Shown: positions 16,128 to 24,741, counted from the stretch's first letter. The stretch is DNA of 64,000 bases from CAVVSD01 sp963837655 (GCA_963837655.1 CAWIOK010000002.1:186001-250000); one strand, 5' to 3'. Notes: generated from the letters alone by a model not told the origin. A program made the numbers and translations.

Positions 16128-17459
16128 GTGAGAGGTCTACTGATGCCGCTGCGGCTGCTGGCGCTCGTCGCGGCGTTGTCGTTCGCCCTGGCGAGCTGCG
16201 GGAGTGACAACAGCAGCTCGTCGGGCAGCGGTGGTGGTGCCGCCAAGGAGGCGGGTGGTACGACGCCGTCGGAGGCGAAGTGCGGGATGGCGAGCGGCGA
16301 GAAGGCGACGGGGACGCCGATCAAGGTCGGCGCGATCGTGACGAAGATCCCGGGGATCGACTTCACGGACATCACCGACGCGGCGAAGGCGTACTTCGAC
16401 TGCGCCAACGACAACGGCGGCATCAACGGCCATCCGGTCGACTACGTCGTCGAGGAGCACGGCACCGACCCGCAGCAGGTCGGCTCGCTGGCGACGAAGC
16501 TCGTCGAGTCCGAAAAGGTCGAGGCGTTCGTGGGGAACACGAGCATCCTGGACTGCCCGGTCAACCACAAGTACTACGAGGAGAATGGCTTCTACGCGAT
16601 CGTCGCGGGCGTGCCGAACGAGTGCTTCAGCACGCCGAACATCGCCGCGCTGAACATGGGGCCGCTGTACTCGAGCCTCGGTGCGGTGCGCTACGTGATC
16701 GACAAGGCCGGTGCGAAGGGCACGATGATCCTCGTGTCGCCCAAGCAGCCGGGCAACGAGGCGGTCAACCAAGGCGCGCTCACGTACGCGAAGGAGAAGG
16801 GGCTGAAGACGATCAGCCGCCTGGAGAACGTGCCGATCGCCGATCCCGCGTCCCTGGCGCAGGCGATCGTGTCGCAGGCCGGTGAGGGTGGCGGCGTCGT
16901 GCTGGACTTCACGCCGCCTGAGGGCGTGAAGATCATGCAGGCCGTCGCGCAGCAGGGCCTGATCGACAAGGTCAAGTGGGGCTCGTCGACTCCGCTGAAC
17001 GACACGTCCGTCCCGGACGCGGTCGGTCCGGACTGGGAGGGCAAGATGTTCATCAACGCCGAGCTGGCGCTGCTGGACTCCAACGGCCCGGACATGCAGC
17101 TGTACCGCGCGGTGAACAAGAAGTACTCGCCCGACAACCCGGTCGGCAGCTTCGGCCAGATGGGCTTCGTCGCCGCGAAGATGTTCGTGGACACGACCCT
17201 CAAGGTGCCTGAGGACCAGCTGAACAAGGAGGGCATCAACGACGCCCTCCTGAACATCAAGAACTACAAGACCGACATCCTCTGCAAGCCCTGGTACTTC
17301 CAGAAGATGAAGCTGCACGTCCCCAACAACACCGACCGGACCGTCACGCCGAAGGGCAGCAAGATGACGGAGGCCGAGGGCTGCACCGACATCCCGGACA
17401 GCTACCCGGACCTGAAGTACGTGCGTCAGTTCGAGTCTGAGAACGACGTCAACAAGTAG
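16128..17459 (+). CDS. ABC transporter substrate-binding lipoprotein (branched-chain amino acid type)
   Basis: A 443-residue exported protein: signal peptide with lipobox SFALASC (Cys ~24), Ser/Gly-rich linker, then a periplasmic-binding-protein fold of the LivJ/amide type (PIKVGAIVTKIPGIDFTD, CANDNGGINGHPVDYVVEE, SPKQPGNEAVNQGALTYAKEKGL). GTG at 16128 follows AGGAGG. Such proteins bind amino acids, amides or aromatic acids for ABC import, but no permease or ATPase gene is in the window, so the partner transporter must be elsewhere. A near-copy lies directly downstream and the gene ends with its own terminator, so it is transcribed alone. Confidence 0.9.
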   Translation: MRGLLMPLRLLALVAALSFALASCGSDNSSSSGSGGGAAKEAGGTTPSEAKCGMASGEKATGTPIKVGAIVTKIPGIDFTDITDAAKAYFDCANDNGGINGHPVDYVVEEHGTDPQQVGSLATKLVESEKVEAFVGNTSILDCPVNHKYYEENGFYAIVAGVPNECFSTPNIAALNMGPLYSSLGAVRYVIDKAGAKGTMILVSPKQPGNEAVNQGALTYAKEKGLKTISRLENVPIADPASLAQAIVSQAGEGGGVVLDFTPPEGVKIMQAVAQQGLIDKVKWGSSTPLNDTSVPDAVGPDWEGKMFINAELALLDSNGPDMQLYRAVNKKYSPDNPVGSFGQMGFVAAKMFVDTTLKVPEDQLNKEGINDALLNIKNYKTDILCKPWYFQKMKLHVPNNTDRTVTPKGSKMTEAEGCTDIPDSYPDLKYVRQFESENDVNK

Positions 17460-17473
17460 TCGTGGTCCCCATC

Positions 17474-17513
17474 GGCGGCGCCCGCTCCGCGGGCGTCGCC
17501 GGTGAGCCCTTTT
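17474..17513 (+). terminator. Rho-independent terminator
   Basis: GGCGGCGCCCGC (17474-17485), loop TCC, GCGGGCGTCGCC (17489-17500): 12 pairs including one G-U, followed by CCCTTTTCCT. It lies 15 nt after the first solute-binding gene and separates it from the second copy. Confidence 0.8.
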
Positions 17514-17530
17514 CCTGAGAATCACTGAAC

Positions 17531-17565
17531 GTTAATCGCACATGCCGTACGAACCTCTGTAGATT
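17531..17565 (+). promoter_or_regulatory. Promoter element of second solute-binding protein gene
   Basis: Second copy of the element described at 16030: GTTAATCGCACATGC at 17531 and TGTAGATT at 17558-17565. The transcribed leader that follows is long (about 140 nt) and GC-rich with no recognised structure. Confidence 0.6.
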
Positions 17566-17708
17566 TTCGCCGCGAAGGGTGGCGTGCGTTGGGGTTGCCA
17601 GACGTCTCGGCAAGGGTGCGGGAGGGCTTGGGAGGGCACTCGCGTGGACTGGAGACGTCTGACGTCCCGGGCAGTGCCGCCGGTACGGAAGTGCGAGGAG
17701 GACTGCTA

Positions 17709-19055
17709 GTGAAGGATCTACTGAAGCCGCTGCGGATGATGGCCGTGCTGGCCACACTCGCGTTCGCGGTCGGCGTCGCCAGCTGCGGCAGCAGCGACAG
17801 CGGCGGCTCGACGGCAGCCGACAGCGGCGGCGCGGCGAAGGAGGCCGGCGGTACCACGCCGACCGAGGTCAAGTGCGGCATGGGCAACGGCAAGAAGGCG
17901 ACCGGCACACCGATCAAGGTCGGTTCGATCACCACCAAGATCCCGGGCATCGACTTCACGGACGGCTCGGACGCGGCTGCGGCGTACTTCAAGTGCGTCA
18001 ACGACAACGGCGGCATCAACGGCCACCCGGTGGACTTCATCGTCGAGGAGCACGGCTCGGATCCGCAGCAGGTCGGCTCGTTCGCGACGAAGCTGGCGGA
18101 GTCCGACAAGGTCGACGCGTTCGTGGCCGGGTTCTCGATCCTGGACTGCCCGGTCAACAAGGGCTACTACGAGAAGAACGGCTTCTACCCGATCGTGGCC
18201 GGCGTGCCGAACGAGTGCTTCAACTCGCCGAACATCGCGGCCCTGAACATGGGCCCGGGCTACTCGAGCCTCGGCGCGGTGCGCTACCTCATCGACAAGG
18301 ACCAGGCGAAGGGCACGATTGTTGTCATCTCGCCCAAGCAGCCGGGCAACGAGGCGGTCAACCAGATCGCCCTGTCGTACGCCAAGCAGAAGGGCCTCAA
18401 GGCCATCAGCCGGCTGGAGACCGTGCCGGTCTCCGACCCGGCCTCGCTCGTGCAGGCAGCCGTGGCGCAGGCCGGTGACGGCGGTGGCGTCGTGCTGGAC
18501 TTCACCCCGCCGGAGGGCGTGAAGATCCTGCAGGCGGCCGCGCAGCAGGGCGTCATCGACAAGGTCAAGTGGGGCTCGTCGACGCCGCTGAACGACACGT
18601 CCGTGCCGGACGCGCTCGGCAGCCAGTGGGACGGGAAGATCGCCATCAACGCCGAGCTGGCGCTGCTGGACTCCAACGGCCCCGACATGCAGACCTATCG
18701 CGGCGTGAACAAGAAGTACTCGCCCGACAACCCGCTGGGCTCGTTCGGCCAGATGGGCTTCGTCGCCGCGAAGATGTTCACGGACACGGTCCTCAAGCTG
18801 CCCGAGGACCAGCTGAACAAGGAGGGCATCAACAAGGCCGTCCTGGACATCAAGAACTACAAGACCGACATCCTCTGCAAGCCCTGGTACTTCCAGAAGA
18901 TGAAGCTGCACGTCCCCAACAACACCGACCTGACGGTCACCCCGAAGAGCGGCAAGATCGCTCAGCTCGAGGGCTGCACCGACATCCCGGACTCCTACCC
19001 GGACCTGAAGTACGTCCGTGAGTACGAGGCCACGCACGACGTGAACAAAGGCTGA
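17709..19055 (+). CDS. ABC transporter substrate-binding lipoprotein, tandem paralogue
   Basis: A 448-residue near-copy of the preceding protein: lipobox GVASC (Cys ~25), the same KVGSITTKIPGIDFTDGSD, CVNDNGGINGHPVDFIVEE and SPKQPGNEAVNQ segments. GTG at 17709 is chosen because GAGGAGG sits 7 nt upstream and a proper signal peptide follows; longer upstream readings lack one. Differences cluster in the signal peptide, the region around residues 80-150 and the C-terminal tail, so ligand preference may differ slightly. Its own promoter copy suggests the whole transcription unit was duplicated. A strong hairpin follows 25 nt after the stop. Confidence 0.9.
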   Translation: MKDLLKPLRMMAVLATLAFAVGVASCGSSDSGGSTAADSGGAAKEAGGTTPTEVKCGMGNGKKATGTPIKVGSITTKIPGIDFTDGSDAAAAYFKCVNDNGGINGHPVDFIVEEHGSDPQQVGSFATKLAESDKVDAFVAGFSILDCPVNKGYYEKNGFYPIVAGVPNECFNSPNIAALNMGPGYSSLGAVRYLIDKDQAKGTIVVISPKQPGNEAVNQIALSYAKQKGLKAISRLETVPVSDPASLVQAAVAQAGDGGGVVLDFTPPEGVKILQAAAQQGVIDKVKWGSSTPLNDTSVPDALGSQWDGKIAINAELALLDSNGPDMQTYRGVNKKYSPDNPLGSFGQMGFVAAKMFTDTVLKLPEDQLNKEGINKAVLDIKNYKTDILCKPWYFQKMKLHVPNNTDLTVTPKSGKIAQLEGCTDIPDSYPDLKYVREYEATHDVNKG

Positions 19056-19079
19056 GTAACGCCTGATTGATGGTGCACC

Positions 19080-19110
19080 GGCGGGCATGCGATCCTTTCG
19101 CATGCCCGCC
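19080..19110 (+). promoter_or_regulatory. Perfect hairpin spanning the acetamidase start codon
   Basis: GGCGGGCATGCGA (19080-19092), loop TCCTT, TCGCATGCCCGCC (19098-19110): 13 perfect pairs. There is no T-run. The 3' arm contains the ATG (19102) of the acetamidase/formamidase. It may end the upstream transcript, hide the start codon, or both. Confidence 0.7.
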
Positions 19111-20037
19111 ACGCACTACGCCCCTACGGACCAGGTCCACTACACCTGGGACGCCGGCCACGCGCCCTCGTTGACCATCGCCGACGGCGACACCGTCGTC
19201 TTCCACACCCGCGACGTCAGCGACAACCAGATCGGCCCCGGCTCGGACACGAGCGTCGTGGCCGGGATGGACTGGGACCGCGTGTACCCGCTCGCCGGCC
19301 CCGTGTTCGTCGAGGGCGCCAAGCCCGGCGATACGCTGGCGGTGGAGATCCTCGACCTGCGCACGCAGGGCTGGGGATGGACGGCGATCCTGCCCGGCCT
19401 GGGCCTGCTGGCCGACGACTTCCCCGATCCCTACCTGCGCGTCTTCGACATCTCGGGCGGTGACGTCGTCCCCTTCCGCGAGGACATCGAGATCCCCCTC
19501 ACCCCGTTCATGGGGACCATGGGCGTCTGTCCCGCGGGGGCCAGCGCGCAGCCGGTGATGCCGCCCGGGATCTTCGGCGGCAACATGGACACCCGCCAGC
19601 TCGTCGCGGGCACGACGCTCTACCTGCCGATCCAGGTCGAGGGCGCGCTGTTCTCCTGCGGCGACGCCCACGGCTGTCAGGGCGACGGCGAGGTCTGCGT
19701 CACGGGGCTGGAGGCGCCGATGTACGGCGCGCTGCGCTTCAGCGTGCAGTCGGGCCGCTCGATCCCCGCGCCCCAGTTCCACACGTCCGGGCCGCTCACG
19801 CCGAGCGTCGACTTCGGCGGCTTCTACGGCACGACGGGCGTCGGCGGCGACCTCTACAAGGCGTCCCAGGACGCGATCCGCGCGATGATCGCCCACCTCG
19901 GCGAGCGCTACGGCCTGTCGGGGGAGGACGCCTACCTGCTGTGCAGCCTGTGCGTCGACCTCAAGATCTCGGAGATCGTCGACGCGGGCGAGTACGTCGT
20001 CAGTGCGCTGCTGCCCGACGCTGTGTTCGTCGGGTGA
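19102..20037 (+). CDS. Acetamidase/formamidase family protein
   Basis: A 311-residue protein with the acetamidase/formamidase fold: MPATHYAPTD start, VFHTRDVSDNQIGPGSD, GWGWTAILPGLGLLADDF, FMGTMGVCPAG, GGNMDTRQLVAGTTLYLPIQVEGALFSCGDAHGCQGDGEVC, the last holding the metal- and substrate-site Asp/His/Glu. The enzymes hydrolyse short amides to acid and ammonia. ATG at 19102 is preferred over 19087 because family proteins begin MPATHxL. Both candidate starts are in a hairpin. Position after two amide/amino-acid-type binding proteins suggests uptake and hydrolysis of the same amide (inference). Its 3' end overlaps the convergent membrane-protein gene by 38 nt. Confidence 0.88.
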   Translation: MPATHYAPTDQVHYTWDAGHAPSLTIADGDTVVFHTRDVSDNQIGPGSDTSVVAGMDWDRVYPLAGPVFVEGAKPGDTLAVEILDLRTQGWGWTAILPGLGLLADDFPDPYLRVFDISGGDVVPFREDIEIPLTPFMGTMGVCPAGASAQPVMPPGIFGGNMDTRQLVAGTTLYLPIQVEGALFSCGDAHGCQGDGEVCVTGLEAPMYGALRFSVQSGRSIPAPQFHTSGPLTPSVDFGGFYGTTGVGGDLYKASQDAIRAMIAHLGERYGLSGEDAYLLCSLCVDLKISEIVDAGEYVVSALLPDAVFVG

Positions 20038-20479
20038 ACCGGTCGCCGCGCTCGCCGGTGGCGTCCAGCGCGTCGAGCGGCAGGTAGAGGTCCGGATCGG
20101 CGGTGGCGAGCCCGGCGGGCAGACGCCGCAGCGGCCGGCCGGCGCGATCGCAGAACACCGCCTCGCCCTCCAGGCGCCGGACGCACACGCGCGGTGCGTT
20201 GGAGATCGGGTGACGGTGCCCGACGCCGTAGACGTGCACGTCGGGCTCGGGCAGGTAGCAGACCCGGCCGCGCCGATCGGTGCCCAGCGCGAAGCCGTCG
20301 AGGTCGACGTCCTCCGCCGCGTCGGCGTGGCGCAGCCGGCGGCGCATGCGCATCTGCGCGCGCCAGGGGATCCCGAGGACGGGGATGCCCGTCCGTGCCC
20401 CGAGCAGGCAGAGCACCCAGAGCGCCACGACGACCCACAGGATCAGCCACAGGCCCTCGAAGAGATTGGAGAGGTCCAC
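20000..20479 (-). CDS. Hypothetical small membrane protein
   Basis: A 159-residue protein with one N-terminal membrane helix (LWLILWVVVALWVLCLLGA), a basic stretch (RMRRRLRH) that would lie in the cytoplasm, and a soluble domain with VDLDGFALGTDRRGRVCYLP and VYGVGHRHPISN. I do not recognise the family. Its helix and codon pattern look real, and its 3' end overlaps the acetamidase gene tail-to-tail. An opposite-strand open frame over the same bases lacks such features. Confidence 0.6.
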   Translation of the reverse strand: MDLSNLFEGLWLILWVVVALWVLCLLGARTGIPVLGIPWRAQMRMRRRLRHADAAEDVDLDGFALGTDRRGRVCYLPEPDVHVYGVGHRHPISNAPRVCVRRLEGEAVFCDRAGRPLRRLPAGLATADPDLYLPLDALDATGERGDRFTRRTQRRAAAH

Positions 20480-20520
20480 GTCCTAGAGAACGCAGCGGAC
20501 CTCCGCGTATTGCGCCCGTG

Positions 20521-20552
20521 CCCCGGGGTGTCCGTCCTGCAACACCCCGGGG
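20521..20552 (-). terminator. Strong hairpin downstream of the molybdenum hydroxylase gene
   Basis: CCCCGGGGTGT (20521-20531) pairs perfectly with ACACCCCGGGG (20542-20552) across a 10-nt loop. It lies 18 nt beyond the stop of the minus-strand oxidase gene and has no T-run, so it would be a factor-assisted or intrinsic-like terminator. Confidence 0.6.
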
Positions 20553-20570
20553 AACCGGTGCAACGAGGGG

Positions 20571-22883
20571 CTAGACGGCGGCTCCGTTGGACGACTTCGC
20601 GTCCTGGATCGCCTTCCAGACGCGCTCGGGGAGCGCGGGCATGTCGATGTTGCTGACGCCGAGGTACGACACGGCGTCGACGACGGCGTTCCAGATCGCC
20701 GGGGTCGAGCCGATCGCGCCGGACTCGCCGATGCCCTTCGCGCCAAGCGGGTTCAGCGGGCTCGGCGTCTCCGTGCGCTCGGTCTCGTAGCTCGGCAGGT
20801 CGCTCGCCGAGGGCATCGCGTAGGACACGAGCGACCCCGTCGAGCAGTTGCCGTCCTCGTCGAACGAGATGAGCTCGAACAGGGCCTGGGCGGCGCCCTG
20901 CGCGATGCCGCCGTGGATCTGGCCCTCGGCCAGCAGCGGGTTGAGGATGCGTCCGGAGTCGTCGACCGTGATGTGGCGCAGGAGCTTCGTGAGCCCGGTC
21001 TCCGTGTCGACCTCCACCAGCGACACGTGCGCGCCGAAGGGGTAGCTGGAGTCCGGCGTCGCGAAGTCCGTCTCCGCGGCCAGCCCGGGGTCGACGCCCT
21101 CGGGCAGGTTGTCGACGTCGACGGCGGCCTTGGCCAGGTCGGCCCAGGACACGTTCGCGTCCGGCGAGCCCTTCACGCCGAGGCCCTTGCCCGGGACGAT
21201 GTCGATGTCCTCGGCGGAGGCCTCCAGCAGCGACGCGGCGATCTGCTTGCCCTTGTCGAGCACGGTGTTCGTCGCGTTGAACACCGCGCTGCCGCCGACC
21301 TGCAGCGACCGCGACCCCATCGTGCCCATGCCGCGCGGCACCTTCGCCGTGTCGGAGTGCACGACGATGACGTCGTCCATCGGCACGCCGAGCACGTCGG
21401 AGACGATGGCGGCGAACATCGTGTCGTGCCCCTGCCCCTGCGGCGACGTGCCCGACGACACGGTGACCTTGCCGTCCTCGTCGACGATGCAGGTGCCGAT
21501 CTCCGACCCCATGCCAGTCAGCTCGACGTAGGTCGCCAGGCCGATACCGAGCTGCTTGGGATCGCCGCTGGCACGCCGCTCGGCCTGCTGCGCGCGCAGC
21601 TCGTGGTAGCCGGAGTTCTCCAGCACCTTGTCCATCGCCTGCTCGTACTCGCCCGAGTCGTACGACGCGCCGGCGACGGTCGTCAGCGGGAAGGCATCCG
21701 GCTGGATGAAGTTCCTGCGCCGGAACTCCGCCGGGTCCATGTCGAGCTTGACCGCGAGCTGGTCCATCGCGCGCTCGAGGAGCGCGGTGGCCTCGGGGCG
21801 ACCCGCGCCGCGGTAGGCGCCGATCGGCGTCGTGTTCGTCACGACGGCCTGGAACGCGAAGTCGACCTTGGGAATCTGGTACACGCCGGACGCCATGAGG
21901 CCGGTGAGCAGCGGCATGAGCGTCGCGTCGGCCGGATAGGCGCCGCAGTCGGCGATGACCCGCAGCTTGATGCCGGTGATCTTGCCGTCCTTGGTCGCCC
22001 CGAGCTCCACGTCCTCGACCTGCGCGCGACCGTGCTGCATGGAGATCATCGTCTCCCAGCGGCTCTCGACGTACCGGACGGGCTTGTCGAGCTTGAGCGC
22101 GATCGCGGCCAGCGCGATCTGCTCGGGGTAGGTCGCGATACGGGCCCCGAACCCGCCGCCCACGGTCGGGACCGTGACGCGGATCTTCTCCGGCTCCAGG
22201 TCGAGCGAGCCGGCGAGCGCCGCCTGGCCCATGTGCGGCGACTGCAGCGGCGCCCACAGGCGCACGCCGCCGATCTCGGGGTCGGGTGCGGCGACGGCCG
22301 CGGCCGGCTCCATCGGGACCGCGGCCAGGCGCTGGTTGACGAAGCGGCTGGAGATCGAGACCTCGGCGTCGTCGAGCGCGCCGGCGGCGCCGAGAGGCAC
22401 CCCGGCGGCGAGGTTCGTGCCGGCCTCGTCGAAGAGGATCGGGGCGCCGTCCTCGAGCGCCTTCGTCATGTCCACGAGCACGGGCAGCTCGTCGATGTCG
22501 ACCTCGACGAGGTCGACGGCGTCGACGGCCTGCGCGTGCGTCTCTGCGACCACGACCGCGATCGCCTCCCCGATGAAGCGGACCTTGTCGCGCGCCAGGA
22601 TGGGCCGGCGCATCGTGTCGGGGGAGGGAACCGGCGGCCCGGCGTTCGGAAGATCGTTCAGCCCGAGGTCGTCCGCGGTGTAGATCGCGACGACGCCGGG
22701 CGACGCAAGAGCCGCAGTTGAGTCGACGTTCGTGATCGTGCCGTGCGCAACACCCGCACGGACGAACGCGCACGAGAGCATCCCGGGGAACTTGATGTCG
22801 TCCGAGTACTGACCCTTCCCCTGGATCAGCGTCGGATCCTCACGACGCTTGATACGAGTGCCGTACTTCGCGTTTACCGCCAC
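20571..22883 (-). CDS. Molybdenum hydroxylase large subunit (xanthine dehydrogenase / form II CODH-like)
   Basis: A 770-residue protein of the xanthine oxidase large-subunit family: YGTRIKRREDPTLIQGKGQY start, VGGGFGARIATYPEQ (molybdopterin binding), GAYRGAGRPEA and the catalytic-Glu segment GAKGIGESGAIG. The active loop is AYRGAGR, the form II CODH-like variant; genuine aerobic CO dehydrogenase (form I) has AYxCSFR, so CO oxidation is unlikely. These enzymes normally work with an FAD subunit and a 2Fe-2S subunit; neither gene is beside it. A GTG/ATG-coupled neighbour is also absent, so it is a lone gene. Substrate may be an aldehyde, purine or N-heterocycle. Confidence 0.88.
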   Translation of the reverse strand: MAVNAKYGTRIKRREDPTLIQGKGQYSDDIKFPGMLSCAFVRAGVAHGTITNVDSTAALASPGVVAIYTADDLGLNDLPNAGPPVPSPDTMRRPILARDKVRFIGEAIAVVVAETHAQAVDAVDLVEVDIDELPVLVDMTKALEDGAPILFDEAGTNLAAGVPLGAAGALDDAEVSISSRFVNQRLAAVPMEPAAAVAAPDPEIGGVRLWAPLQSPHMGQAALAGSLDLEPEKIRVTVPTVGGGFGARIATYPEQIALAAIALKLDKPVRYVESRWETMISMQHGRAQVEDVELGATKDGKITGIKLRVIADCGAYPADATLMPLLTGLMASGVYQIPKVDFAFQAVVTNTTPIGAYRGAGRPEATALLERAMDQLAVKLDMDPAEFRRRNFIQPDAFPLTTVAGASYDSGEYEQAMDKVLENSGYHELRAQQAERRASGDPKQLGIGLATYVELTGMGSEIGTCIVDEDGKVTVSSGTSPQGQGHDTMFAAIVSDVLGVPMDDVIVVHSDTAKVPRGMGTMGSRSLQVGGSAVFNATNTVLDKGKQIAASLLEASAEDIDIVPGKGLGVKGSPDANVSWADLAKAAVDVDNLPEGVDPGLAAETDFATPDSSYPFGAHVSLVEVDTETGLTKLLRHITVDDSGRILNPLLAEGQIHGGIAQGAAQALFELISFDEDGNCSTGSLVSYAMPSASDLPSYETERTETPSPLNPLGAKGIGESGAIGSTPAIWNAVVDAVSYLGVSNIDMPALPERVWKAIQDAKSSNGAAV

Positions 22884-22910
22884 GTGTCTCCTTTCGCGGG
22901 CCCATCACCG

Positions 22911-23744
22911 CTACCCAGGCGCAACGTACCGCACGGCGAGCGCGTGAAGTGCGGCGTCCAGGTCGGTTCCGGGGTCGGCGGCCAGGCGTTCGTAGATCTG
23001 CGCCGATGCCTCGTGGAACCCCGGAGGGAGGCCGACAACGGCGAGGCTCGCCGCGATCTCCTCCATCTCGCCCACCCAGCGCCACGACTTCCCGGCGGCC
23101 CCCTGGGCCGCGCGTGCCGAGCGCTCGTCGAGGTGGGGGTGGCTGATCTCCCACTCGGCCAGCAGTGCGTCCTCGACGCCCTCCGCCCGTGCGAACGCGC
23201 GGATCGCGAGCAGCAGCGCCGCGCTGCCCTTCGTCCAGCCCGCGTACGCCATCTTGACCGCCGACGCCGCGCCGATCTCGGTGCCCACCACGCGCGCACG
23301 CACGCGCGTGCCGTCGAACAGGCGGGCGACGTCCTCCGCGCCGGTGCCCGACAGAAGGAGACTCGTCGACGTGTCCGATCCCGGCGGCGGGCCGATGATG
23401 CCGCCGTCGATCGCCCGGCCTCCGGCGCCCGCGATCGCGGCTGCGACGTCGCGCGCCGTGGCGGGGGAGACGGCGTTGGCGTCGACGAACACCGCGACCC
23501 GGCCGGCAACCTGTGCCGCGACCTCGCGCGCGGCGTGCGGCGGGCAGACGGAGAGCACGAGATCGCTCGCCGCGGCGAGTTGCGCGACGGAGCCGGCGTC
23601 GCGCAGGCCCGCGGCCTCGGCACGCCTGATCGTGTCCGGGCTGCGGCCCTCCGACGCCCAGAGCACGTCGTTGCCGGCGTCGCGCAGCTGCGCGCCCAGT
23701 GCCGCGCCCATCGCTCCGGGGTGCACCAGCCCGACGCGGGTCAC
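22911..23744 (-). CDS. NAD(P)-binding dehydrogenase with DUF1932-type C-terminal domain
   Basis: A 277-residue protein related to 6-phosphogluconate/3-hydroxyisobutyrate dehydrogenases. N-terminal Rossmann start VTRVGLVHPGAMGAALG, then DLVLSVCPPHAAREVA and IDGGIIGPPPG. The catalytic-Lys helix reads GAASAVKMAYAGWTKGSAALLLA, and the C-terminal helical region matches the DUF1932 branch. GTG at 23744 overlaps the rpiA stop (GTGA) and gives a start directly at the Rossmann fold. Substrate not known. Confidence 0.82.
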   Translation of the reverse strand: MTRVGLVHPGAMGAALGAQLRDAGNDVLWASEGRSPDTIRRAEAAGLRDAGSVAQLAAASDLVLSVCPPHAAREVAAQVAGRVAVFVDANAVSPATARDVAAAIAGAGGRAIDGGIIGPPPGSDTSTSLLLSGTGAEDVARLFDGTRVRARVVGTEIGAASAVKMAYAGWTKGSAALLLAIRAFARAEGVEDALLAEWEISHPHLDERSARAAQGAAGKSWRWVGEMEEIAASLAVVGLPPGFHEASAQIYERLAADPGTDLDAALHALAVRYVAPG

Positions 23745-24430
23745 GGGCGCCCGCCGAGGACCTCTGCGGTCCCGTCCGGGCGGCCCAGCACGACCGCGCG
23801 AGCACAGTCGAGGAAGAGTCCGTGCTCGACGACGCCCGGGATCGCCCACAGGCTCACCGCGAGCGCGTGCAGGTCGTCGACCGGGCCCAGCGGCGCGTCG
23901 AGCAGGAAGTGCCCCTCCTCGGTGACGAAGGGATCGCCGGCGTCCGCACGCAGCACGGGAGGACCGAGGATGGCGGCGACCCGCTCAGCCGTGATCTCCC
24001 AGCCGAACCGGACGATCTCGATCGGGAGCGGGTAGCGCATCCCGAGCCGCTCGGCGTGCTTCCTGGCCTCCGCGACCACCACGATGCCGCCGCCCGCGTT
24101 GCACAGGACCTTCTCGTGGAGCAGGGCGCCGCCACCACCCTTCAGCAGCTGCAGGTCGGGGTCGATCTCGTCGGAGCCGTCGATGACCATCGCCAGGTCG
24201 ACGTCCGGGGCGAGGCCCACGATCTCGATGCCGACCTCACGCGCAGCCGCATCGGAGGAGCGCGAGGCGACCGCCGCGCGGAGCGGCACGCCGTCCGGCC
24301 AGCGCTCCCCGAGCGCCGCGACGACTGCCCGCACACCCCGGCCCGATCCGAGGCCGATCGTCGTCTCCGGCTCGACCCAGCGCGCGACGACCTCGGCCGC
24401 CGCCGCGCGCGAGCGGTCGTCGTCGGTCAC
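23741..24430 (-). CDS. rpiA: Ribose-5-phosphate isomerase A
   Basis: A 229-residue RpiA. Family motifs are all present: TIGLGSGRG (phosphate loop), ASRSSDAAARE, MVIDGSDEIDPDL with catalytic Asp residues, KGGGGALLHEKVL with the conserved Lys and Glu, and C-terminal GVVEHGLFLDCA. It interconverts ribose-5-phosphate and ribulose-5-phosphate in the pentose phosphate pathway. It is the middle gene of a three-gene unit with 4-nt overlaps on both sides. The other pentose-phosphate genes, zwf and gnd, are at 52963-55364. Confidence 0.95.
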   Translation of the reverse strand: MTDDDRSRAAAAEVVARWVEPETTIGLGSGRGVRAVVAALGERWPDGVPLRAAVASRSSDAAAREVGIEIVGLAPDVDLAMVIDGSDEIDPDLQLLKGGGGALLHEKVLCNAGGGIVVVAEARKHAERLGMRYPLPIEIVRFGWEITAERVAAILGPPVLRADAGDPFVTEEGHFLLDAPLGPVDDLHALAVSLWAIPGVVEHGLFLDCARAVVLGRPDGTAEVLGGRP

Positions 24431-24741
24431 CGGCCGGTCTCCAGCCGCCGCTGGACGGAGGCGACCTTGTCGTCGAGCGTCTGCTGCGGCTTGTCGCGCC
24501 GCTCGTCGAGCTTCAGGACGCTGTACACGCGGGGGAGGCCCATCTCGAAGGGGACGGCGTGGAGCTCGCCCACCAGCGCGAGGATGTCGCCCGTCTCGCC
24601 TTCCAGCGACGTGCCCATGGCGTGCAGCTGGAAGCGCACCCGGTCCTGCGCGGCGAGGCGCCGCTGGATCTCCGCGATGTAGCGCGACGCGGACGCGTCA
24701 GCGCGACCGAGACCGATGACGGTGAGGTCGGCTGTGGCCAC
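24427..24741 (-). CDS. MTH1187/YqgV family thiamine-binding protein
   Basis: A 104-residue ferredoxin-like-fold protein: ADLTVIGLGRADASASRYIAEIQRRL, FQLHAMGTSLEGETGDILALVGELH. This matches the family formerly called DUF77, members of which bind thiamine or hydroxymethylpyrimidine. It is the first gene of the unit with rpiA, overlapping it by ATGA. A functional link to RpiA is not obvious, though transketolase, a thiamine enzyme, acts next to RpiA. Confidence 0.82.
   Translation of the reverse strand: MATADLTVIGLGRADASASRYIAEIQRRLAAQDRVRFQLHAMGTSLEGETGDILALVGELHAVPFEMGLPRVYSVLKLDERRDKPQQTLDDKVASVQRRLETGR

Noticed and set aside
19087..19101. Upstream ATG for the acetamidase
   Set aside because: Family proteins begin MPATHxL, matching ATG 19102; both lie in the same hairpin.
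20003..20656. Plus-strand open frame over the small membrane-protein gene
   Set aside because: No recognisable features, runs through a hairpin and into the 3' end of the hydroxylase gene; the minus-strand frame has a proper membrane helix and start.
20913..22721. 600-codon plus-strand open frame opposite the molybdenum hydroxylase gene
   Set aside because: Arg/Val/Asp-rich composition with no motif; a GC-driven antisense shadow of a clearly real gene. The same holds for long frames opposite 35950-37845, 51032-53047, 47070-48572 and 2243-3505.
20571..22883. Aerobic carbon monoxide dehydrogenase CoxL
   Set aside because: The active-site loop is AYRGAGR, not the AYxCSFR of true CoxL, and CoxM/CoxS are absent.
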